From Bactericera cockerelli (taxonomy: Eukaryota > Arthropoda > Insecta > Hemiptera > Triozidae): a stretch of 64,000 bases of DNA. Below the pieces are notes generated by a model that worked only from the letters and a program-made list of their open reading frames with translations, was not told the DNA's origin and searched no databases. How positions within the stretch are numbered: position 1 is the first letter of the stretch; every line of letters begins with the position of its first letter. The position numbers were made by a program, and so were the translations under genes. Shown in pieces: positions 57,015 through 64,000 of this stretch. The stretch lies in contig CM044959.1 of NCBI GenBank assembly GCA_024516035.1, positions 26,531,669 to 26,595,668 on the forward strand, written 5' to 3'.

Positions 57015-58216
57015 ATCATTCCTACTTCTACTCAGGAGTATGTGACCCCTAACATTCTGTTGTGTGCTTGTTTGTCACCTATTTGTAAGTATTTTTTTCT
57101 CTCAATAAGAGCATTTATACATTCCAAATTAGCTAGCTTCAATGGCACTTACAATGCACAAGTTCTTGTTCTGTCACTAAAGTAAAACAATGTTCAGCTA
57201 GGTTAGGACTTGGATGGGTGATCATTCCAATTTGAAGCCATGTGATACTGGTTATTTTCAGCCCCACTCAGGCTGGGTGATGTTAATATAAGAAGCTGGG
57301 TTGTGAGTTTCCAGCTAATGGAGGGTAAACCCCCCATGATGATATGACCAAGCAGTGAAAAGCAATGTTGAAAAAAAAAAATCCAAATTACGATGTGTGA
57401 CAAAATAAGAAAAAATCAATTTGGACTGTGTGTTACAAGGAATATAGTCAACAGACAGATAGACACAAAACCATCATTGCTCAGGAAATTATAACACATC
57501 CAGAATTATGAAAAAATATTAAATTGGAGCAAAAAATATTTAAATTTCCAAAAACCAACACAATACCTACAATTTCTAATTTTAGAAATTTCTCCGTAGT
57601 AATACAATGTCTATTAAATATTCAACAATGTAGAAAAGATCAATAGTCCATTGATTTGTTTTCTTGATTCACAGATGCCACTGGAATCAAAGGACTACCA
57701 GCTACAAACCTACAACTAGTGGTACATTCCTTCAGCTCCTGAGCATTTTTTTATCTTCTTTTTAATCATGAGTTGTGCTGTATATTATGGATTTTTATGC
57801 AGCAAATCCAATTCTGAAAATCAAAGTTTTCAAAATGATAAGTTAATTGAATAGTATTGCACAATCTCTATTTCCAATGTCTTGTCTGAGAATGAAAAGT
57901 AAAAGAAAAATAAATGCTTATTACATCATATCATGAAGATAATCCAGAGTTTTTCCTTGAAATATTTTTTGAATATGAAGTAGAATTATTTTCCATTCTA
58001 TTTTTTTTTTTTTTTTTTTTTTTTTTCTTCTTCTTTTTTTACAATTTAAAACCTTGTGCCTGAGAGTTGGTTAGTTTACTAATTTAATTTCAAATAGTAC
58101 TAAACTACCTCCCTATTTATTAATAAGTTTTTTTTATACAAATTCTGACTTAGTGCCTTTTCTATCAATTTGAACTATCTTCAAATACCTACTTATGATC
58201 TTAATCACTGAAAATC
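57015..58216. other. Gap between OST4 and the receptor phosphatase
   Basis: Contains the OST4 3' flank, a 5S-headed SINE (57139-57375), a piece of repeat R (57415-57605) and a T-rich block at 57998-58040. An acceptor-like AG before 57675 may belong to a 3' exon of OST4 transcripts. Confidence 0.5.
57139..57375 (+). repeat. 5S-rRNA-headed SINE
   Basis: Head with ACTTGGATGGGTGATCATTC and a CTGTCACTAAAGTAAAACAA block in the order of 5S rRNA, then the shared tail: CACTCAGGCTGGGTGATG, GGGTTGTGAGTTTCCAGC, TAATGGAGGGTAAACCCC, and an A-run at the end. Confidence 0.7.
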
Positions 58217-61200
58217 ATGTTTATTCTACCAAGATTTTTATATGTTTCATCAACTGTAGTTTTTCTCACTTTCTTGAGTAATTCTTTGTATTTTATTATC
58301 TGTAAAAATATTTCTCTAGAAAGTCAAGAAGTGTACACCACCCCTAAAGTAAACCCTCATGTATTTAGTGTTTGGTTCAAAAATGAAACAACATTGTCAG
58401 TGTTATGGGAGCCACCTCTTCATAGTATTCATTTGACTGAATACAGAGTTTCCATTAGCCCACAAGATGCAACAAATAGTATACAATTTTATAATAACAC
58501 AGGAGAACCTATTTATGTAAATTTCATGAAACTAATCCCTGGAAAAGCTTATGTCATTTCTGCAGAAAGAACAAATAAATCATCTCCCATTTTGTCCACT
58601 GTTGTGTACCGTACCATTCCCTTGAGGCCCTCCAGTATTAGCATTGATGTCAAGTTTATCACTACTCAGAGTTTTAAAGTCTCATGGATGCCTCCAGATG
58701 ACCTCACTTACTTTGACAAGTATGAACTGGATGTTACTTGTCAACTTCCTCTTCTTGTGGCTCATAGCATTACAATAACTCTTGATAAAACAGAAACAGA
58801 ATATGAAGTTAGTGAGGATGTTTTACCAGGACATTCATACAGTATTTATCTAAGAACAATTTCAGGAACCATTCCAAGCAAGCCTATTGCTGTCAATGTC
58901 ACACTAAAGCCCCTACCTGTTCAGAATGTGAGCATAATAGAAGCATTGAGGGTTGTATGGGCAGTTGACAGTGTTAGTGAACAAGATGCATTTGCTATCA
59001 AGTACTCAGATGAAGAATCATTGGATACTAAGGATGACGAAACAAATGCTGATAAAAAAGAATTCAATCTAGAGAATTTATTACCTGGACGGAAATATCT
59101 CATTCAGATTCAAGCTATTAGTAAAGGAGTAAAAAGTGAAGCCTGTAGTGTACACCACATTACACAGCCCTTGCCTCCAATTGTAGAAGCAGTCATACCA
59201 GCTGATCATGGTCTTAATATTTCTTGGAAGCCAGATATTGACTATGGTGAAGAACTATTTCATATTGTGTTTCACAGAAACGATAGTACAGATGAGCCTA
59301 ACCTTGTGCTGACCAACAGCACTCAAGTATATCTCTCTCATTTATACCCTGGAGCTTTGTATAGTATCCAAGTCGTCTCCGTTAGTAAGTATGCTCATCA
59401 GAGTGAATCACGGGCTGTTATTCAAGCTGTGATGCCTCTGCCTCCTGACAATGTCACTGCCCATCTTACAAGTAAGAATGCATTATCTGTGAGGTGGGTT
59501 GCACCTGTGCATAGTTTGATTTCTGGCTTTCGTATTCGTTGGAAAACTCAAGATAGTGAACGTTGGATTCAAGCCACGTTTGGAATTGAATTCACCTCGC
59601 AAAAACTGAATTTGCTTTCGGGAGAGATATACAGGATTGAGGTATGCTCGGTCAGCCACTCCGTGGAGTCTCGCTCTCTCGAGCTGCAGTGGATCACACC
59701 TCCAGATCCAGTATCTGATGTGGTAGCTCTGTTGTCATCCTCTGCGATAAAACTAAAGTTCCCTCCACCTCAGGGTCGTGTTCACTTCTACAACGTAGTT
59801 TGGAGTGTCAATAAAACAAGTTTAATGATTAAACAGTTCCCAAACACAAATAATTGGGGAAGATTTGTTTTACTTTCAATAGAAAATCTCATACCTGGCA
59901 TAGTCTATGAGTTTAAAATTACTTCTGTTTCTTATAACATAGAGAGTCGTGTCACCCTTGTATCTGCTCGCACATGGCCTGTGGTGAGTTCTGAAATAGA
60001 AGTAGTGGACAGTATTAAGTCTTCAACCTCCCTCATCATTCACTACTCTCCTCCTCCCCTCAATATGCTAAGCTTTGATTCGTTTTGCTTTCACTTATCC
60101 GAATTGAATAGATCTACAATTAAGTCAGTGAATGATAATAACTTGAGTGTTGTGTTTAATCCAGTATACCCAGGAAAGTTGTATAATTTATCCATATGGA
60201 CAGAGTCAGATAATGTGTCTAGTCTTCCTACGCAGTTAATGCACAGAGTTCAACCTGAGCCAATTAGCCAGGTTCACGTGATAGGTATAACGGAGAGTTC
60301 AGTGCGAATTGCCTGGAACATTCCTCAAGGTGAATTTAGAGGGTTTGAAATACGATATTTAGACATCGTTTTAGAAACAACAGACTTGTCAATAAATATC
60401 ACGGAACTGAATCCCTATGAAAACTACACGTTCAACATTAGGACTCTTTCTGGATCAAGCTCTTCATTGCCAACAGTATCACCACCCATATCTATATCTG
60501 TTCAAACATTGGAATCGTTTCCTGGAAAAGTCAGTGATTTTCATCCTTTTGAAGTGAATGCCCACAATATTACATTTATCTGGTCGTTGCCTCTACAAGA
60601 TCAACATGGAGTTGTTACAAAGTTTAAGCTTACCTCTATGCTAGAGGAAACGAATGAGTTGTTCACTCGAGACATAGCACCCAGAAAAAATAAAGTAACC
60701 ATTACAGCTCTGAAACCTGGAAGACAGTACTTGTTCAAAATACGAGCGCACACCAAAGTAGGATATGGACCTGAGGCTGTGTGGGAACAGCAGATGCCTC
60801 CCCTGTCTCCCCCACGGCCGGATGGCAAAATCTTTCCAATGGTGCTAGTACAAACGACAAGTACAATTCAAATTCGCTTTCGTAAGAACTTCTTTTCGGA
60901 CGATCACGGTGATATTCTGTACTATACTATTATTGTATCCGAAGATTTAGATGACAACTCGGTGATTCTGAGAATGCCGAGTTGGCGTGATGTACAGTCG
61001 TTGAACCCTTGGCCTCCTTACCAAGTGCTGGAACCTTATCAGTTCTTTACCAACACATCCGTTGTGGATTTTACTATTGGGCAAGACTCATGTGTAATCA
61101 GTGTACCATATTGCAATGGTCCTCTCAAAATGGGGACCACTTATAAATTTAAAGTTAGGGCATTCACAAGGGCTGATTTGTTCAGTGACACAGTATATTC

Positions 61201-62263
61201 TCATCCTGTTACTACAGAAGACCAGTACAGAATTTTATATGCCCTTGTTTTCTTCGTAATTTTCATGTCATTGGTAGGTCTGTTGATTCTCTTTCGTCGT
61301 AACATTCGTGATAAAACATCTGGGGATTTGATTCTCCAAAACTGTGGCCATTCTATTCCGATCGCTGAATTCAGGACAATGTGCATCGATCAACATTGTC
61401 TCTCAAAAGAGTTTGAAGAACTGAAACTTGTAGGCCAGAGTCAGACGACCCTAATAGCGGAGCTTCCGTGTAATCGTCCCAAGAATAGATTCTCCAATAT
61501 TTTACCCTACGATTGTTCCCGATACAAGTTGCAATCAGTGGATGATGAAGAGGGTTCCGATTATATAAACGCCAACTACATAGCAGGACATCAATCTCCC
61601 CGTCAGTACATAGCAACACAAGGACCACTAGCTTCAACCCGCGATGATTTCTGGCGAATGTGTTGGGAAAGTAGGACGCCAGCTATTGTCATGTTGACGC
61701 AGTGTGTCGAGAGAGGCAGGGAGAAGTGCCATAGGTATTGGCCTGCCCGAGAGAGGTCCCTCCGATGTGGGGAGATAGATGTTCACCTCCTGCAAGTGTG
61801 TCATTATACTGGCTGGACTGTGTCTCACTTGCGGCTGTCTAAAGGTGAAGAGGCTATGACTATCTATCACTTTCATTTTACGAATTGGCCAGACTGTGGG
61901 GTCCCCCACTCTTCTCAAGCCCTAGTCAGATTTGTTTTGGGTTTCAGAGCTCGTGTACCTCCAGAACAGAATCCTGTCATTGTACATTGTAGTGCAGGTG
62001 TGGGAAGAACAGGTACTTTCATTGCAGTTGACATCATTGCACAGTGCCTTTTTAACTTGAAGGTCACAAGTTCGATAGATATTCTAGGAACGGTCTTCCA
62101 GTTGAGAAAGCACCGTATGTGTATGGTACAGACAGAAGAGCAGTACTTTTATATCTATGATTGCGTCAAGTTAATACTACTGAATGACTTTAGTCACATA
62201 CCCGAAACTGAAGTGCATTGCAATGACGCATTTGAATTGGATGAAGGTGTAGATGATCTGTAA
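58217..62263 (+). CDS. Ptp10D: Receptor-type tyrosine phosphatase, R3 class, Ptp10D/Ptp4E-like, single exon
   Basis: The 1348-residue frame is unbroken. Receptor phosphatases of this class counter tyrosine-kinase signalling at the plasma membrane, in axon guidance and tracheal tubes in flies. Order: signal peptide (about 1-29); nine or ten fibronectin-III repeats (about 45-950) with many N-glycosylation sites; a juxtamembrane domain with MPSWRDVQSL and DFTIG, typical of Ptp10D; one transmembrane helix (about 1005-1025); one PTP domain. The latter has KNRFSNILPYD, DYINANYI, the WPD-loop acid D1226 (NWPDCGVP), catalytic C1258 and R1264 (HCSAGVGRTGT) and the Q-loop VQTEEQY, so it should be active. 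The tail is short. AATAAA lies at 62962. All neighbours of any size have introns, yet this gene has none, so a retrocopy or intron loss is possible. The choice between Ptp10D and Ptp4E is open. An AG at 58318-58319 could be an alternative acceptor that would remove the signal peptide. Confidence 0.88.
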   Translation: MFILPRFLYVSSTVVFLTFLSNSLYFIICKNISLESQEVYTTPKVNPHVFSVWFKNETTLSVLWEPPLHSIHLTEYRVSISPQDATNSIQFYNNTGEPIYVNFMKLIPGKAYVISAERTNKSSPILSTVVYRTIPLRPSSISIDVKFITTQSFKVSWMPPDDLTYFDKYELDVTCQLPLLVAHSITITLDKTETEYEVSEDVLPGHSYSIYLRTISGTIPSKPIAVNVTLKPLPVQNVSIIEALRVVWAVDSVSEQDAFAIKYSDEESLDTKDDETNADKKEFNLENLLPGRKYLIQIQAISKGVKSEACSVHHITQPLPPIVEAVIPADHGLNISWKPDIDYGEELFHIVFHRNDSTDEPNLVLTNSTQVYLSHLYPGALYSIQVVSVSKYAHQSESRAVIQAVMPLPPDNVTAHLTSKNALSVRWVAPVHSLISGFRIRWKTQDSERWIQATFGIEFTSQKLNLLSGEIYRIEVCSVSHSVESRSLELQWITPPDPVSDVVALLSSSAIKLKFPPPQGRVHFYNVVWSVNKTSLMIKQFPNTNNWGRFVLLSIENLIPGIVYEFKITSVSYNIESRVTLVSARTWPVVSSEIEVVDSIKSSTSLIIHYSPPPLNMLSFDSFCFHLSELNRSTIKSVNDNNLSVVFNPVYPGKLYNLSIWTESDNVSSLPTQLMHRVQPEPISQVHVIGITESSVRIAWNIPQGEFRGFEIRYLDIVLETTDLSINITELNPYENYTFNIRTLSGSSSSLPTVSPPISISVQTLESFPGKVSDFHPFEVNAHNITFIWSLPLQDQHGVVTKFKLTSMLEETNELFTRDIAPRKNKVTITALKPGRQYLFKIRAHTKVGYGPEAVWEQQMPPLSPPRPDGKIFPMVLVQTTSTIQIRFRKNFFSDDHGDILYYTIIVSEDLDDNSVILRMPSWRDVQSLNPWPPYQVLEPYQFFTNTSVVDFTIGQDSCVISVPYCNGPLKMGTTYKFKVRAFTRADLFSDTVYSHPVTTEDQYRILYALVFFVIFMSLVGLLILFRRNIRDKTSGDLILQNCGHSIPIAEFRTMCIDQHCLSKEFEELKLVGQSQTTLIAELPCNRPKNRFSNILPYDCSRYKLQSVDDEEGSDYINANYIAGHQSPRQYIATQGPLASTRDDFWRMCWESRTPAIVMLTQCVERGREKCHRYWPARERSLRCGEIDVHLLQVCHYTGWTVSHLRLSKGEEAMTIYHFHFTNWPDCGVPHSSQALVRFVLGFRARVPPEQNPVIVHCSAGVGRTGTFIAVDIIAQCLFNLKVTSSIDILGTVFQLRKHRMCMVQTEEQYFYIYDCVKLILLNDFSHIPETEVHCNDAFELDEGVDDL

Positions 62264-63194
62264 TGTAGTATGATTTGGGAGCTCCGGAATTTCTCATATT
62301 TATATCAGGTATAAATGAAATGTATATTGGCATTATAGAGTGAAAACAGATGCGTTTGAAATGAGAATAGTAGGTTCTCTCGCCACTATTATTCACCACT
62401 GTCCTGAACGAAATACAATTTAATACTTAATATTATTCCTGAAACGTAATACGAATGTTGCACAAATAATAGAACTTGTAGATTGTTGACATGATTGTGT
62501 GGGTGAATCCAAAGAAGAAGTTCAAGTTTAATCAAATTTATTGGATGAAGAAGCAGAGTGGTATAACTTAGAATTCAACTAAGAAAAGAGCTGAAATTAA
62601 TGAGTAGGTACAAGTAATACTCAATAATCAACCATTAACTTCCACTCCAATAATAGAAAACTGAATTCTAGCGATAGAAGCGCAAAACAAGTAGGAGATT
62701 AATGCGGTTATACTGCATAAAATTCATGAGTAAAGACAGTTTTCCTTTAAAATTGATATTGACTTTTTTAGTTAGGGTTATTTGATATTGAAGGTGAAAA
62801 ACAAGGTCGACCTGTTCGATTCCAGAGCAGATTGATTTGATTCCCTTCAATTGCCAATTTCCATTGTGATATTGAAACAGGTCGCTTTTTTTACTGTTTA
62901 AAATAGGTAAGTTTTGAGTATTACATAGTATACGATAGTTAGTATTTTTGTTTGTTCAAATAATAAAGTGATGTTACGCCTGTTACCTATTTTATTTTGT
63001 GTATTCGATTTTCAATAAGTGAACAAGTGTTTCTTTACCTTATCTAGCACCCATTGAACCATCTGTTTATGGTTTCTGTACCTGCGCATACATTAGCACC
63101 TCCATAAAATTTACGTCACAGGTAATGAATATTTTTTTTTGCTGTTTTTCCATTCGGATGAATTGTAATGTAACTTCTTTATTTATAATTTTGG

Positions 63195-63395
63195 GTTAAC
63201 GGTCATATCATGACGGGGGTTACCCTTCATTCGCAGGAAATTCACAAACCTGCTACCCACATGAACCTCACCCAGCCTGGTTTGGGCCGAAATGCCAGCA
63301 TCACGAAATCTTCACCTCGCTGAACGTAGCTTAACTTCGGTGATCCTACAAGAACCGGTGCATTCAACGCGTTATCGACGCTGGCTAATGTAACT
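63195..63395 (-). repeat. 5S-rRNA-headed SINE
   Basis: On the minus strand the head reads CGTTGAATGCACCGGTTCTT and GATCACCGAAGTTAAGCTAC, close to 5S rRNA. It is followed by the shared tail (CCAGGCTGGGTGAGGTTCAT, GGTAGCAGGTTTGTGAA). The second half of the 5S part is shortened. Confidence 0.75.
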
Positions 63396-63470
63396 TCTGT
63401 TATAGTCAAAATTTCGGACGATTTTTTTTTTTAATTTGGGTATAACGTATCTTTCATATCAATTCGCTAA

Positions 63471-63755
63471 GTAGTCACAGTGGCCGAGTGAGTTAGCGCA
63501 CTAGGCATTGCACGTACGGTGACCTGGGTTCGATTCCCAGCGGGGCAGGATTTTTTCTACTCTGTACTTGGGTGTTCGGGATCCACTCATTTCTCGTGAG
63601 GAGTAGCTGCTTTAATGTGAGCAGCGACCAGTGGCGGAATTATAGGCAAAAATAAGATATTTTGATATTAAAGATAATGGAAAAGTCTTATAATTCTACA
63701 CTACCCACTAAAATTGTGATATAATAACACAAAGAAACACATTTATTTAGTTTGA
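63471..63755 (+). repeat. SINE-A copy
   Basis: Box A region GTGGCCGAGTGAGTTAGCGC, perfect box B GGTTCGATTCC, body and tail complete (TGATATAATAACACAAAGAA). A 50-base block upstream is shared with 48876-49165. Confidence 0.88.
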
Positions 63756-63784
63756 AAAAGTTGAAAGTTTTAATATTTGTGTTA

Positions 63785-63908
63785 ATCACTTTTGTGATAT
63801 CACAACTACTCAAACTCGCTTTACTAAATCTACGCTGAAACCGGGACTTGAACCACCGACCTCCAGGTTACAAGTCCAACGCCTTATCGATCAAGCTACT
63901 GAGGTCGG
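63785..63908 (-). repeat. SINE-B copy
   Basis: Almost identical with 2628-2748, including GATATCACAACTACTCAAAC and the box B ACTTGAACCACCGACC on the plus strand; a young copy. Confidence 0.8.
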
Positions 63909-64000
63909 TGAACACATTTATTTATTATGTATATCAATTCGCTAGAAACTCACAACCTAGCTACTCAAATTAACCTCGCCCAGCCTGAGTGGGACCGAGA

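Larger units (their letters stand above)
62264..64000. other. Right edge: 3' flank of the phosphatase and SINEs
   Basis: After the likely polyadenylation signal (62962) come a 5S-headed SINE, a SINE-A, a SINE-B and, cut by the window end, another SINE tail (from about 63935). No gene is seen. Confidence 0.6.

Noticed and set aside
57998..58040. Poly(T) as the mark of a retrocopied phosphatase gene
   Set aside because: A plus-strand retrocopy would have poly(A) after its 3' end, not poly(T) before its start.
60601..61918. Minus-strand frames within the phosphatase gene
   Set aside because: Shadows of the long coding frame on the plus strand.

Overview
The window looks like nuclear DNA of an insect. 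The genes have introns with GT-AG borders, the DNA is A+T-rich, and the non-coding part is packed with short interspersed elements and small DNA transposons. The receptor phosphatase gene most resembles the insect Ptp10D/Ptp4E type. I cannot name the species; a hemipteran is only a guess. There are no bacterial features. Exon borders were placed by eye, but for each multi-exon gene the summed exon lengths give a whole number of codons.

Layout. 1-13.6 kb holds no gene I can name, only one possible exon (1167-1366) among repeats. 13.7-28.6 kb (+) is RFWD3, an E3 ubiquitin ligase in 12 coding exons, with many transposons in its introns, including a mariner with an intact transposase frame (25898-27190) and a 2.6-kb hAT-like composite (14090-16721). 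30.9-34.0 kb (-) is PINX1. 34.8-36.2 kb (+) is PSMA5 (proteasome alpha5). 37.9-41.4 kb (-) is PSMB6 (proteasome beta1). 43.2-51.6 kb (+) is QTRT2 (queuine tRNA-ribosyltransferase accessory subunit). 56.9-57.0 kb (+) is the 34-residue OST4. 58.2-62.3 kb (+) is a Ptp10D-like receptor tyrosine phosphatase in a single 4-kb exon.

Arrangement. PINX1/PSMA5 and PSMB6/QTRT2 are head-to-head pairs; PSMA5 and PSMB6 are tail-to-tail. Two parts of the same 20S core therefore sit 1.7 kb apart, and an exact 20-bp sequence lies about 300 bp before the start codon of each. That is the best regulatory candidate here. RFWD3 marks proteins for the proteasome; the other genes have unrelated housekeeping or signalling roles.

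Repeats. At least four SINE families are present. One tail module is joined to a tRNA-like head in some copies and to a 5S-rRNA-like head in others. DNA elements include TTAA-flanked (piggyBac-type) MITEs carrying arrays of short hairpins, a TA-flanked MITE that has inserted into itself, two hAT-type elements with exact 8-bp target duplications, and long fold-back elements. Nested insertions with visible target duplications allow several events to be ordered.
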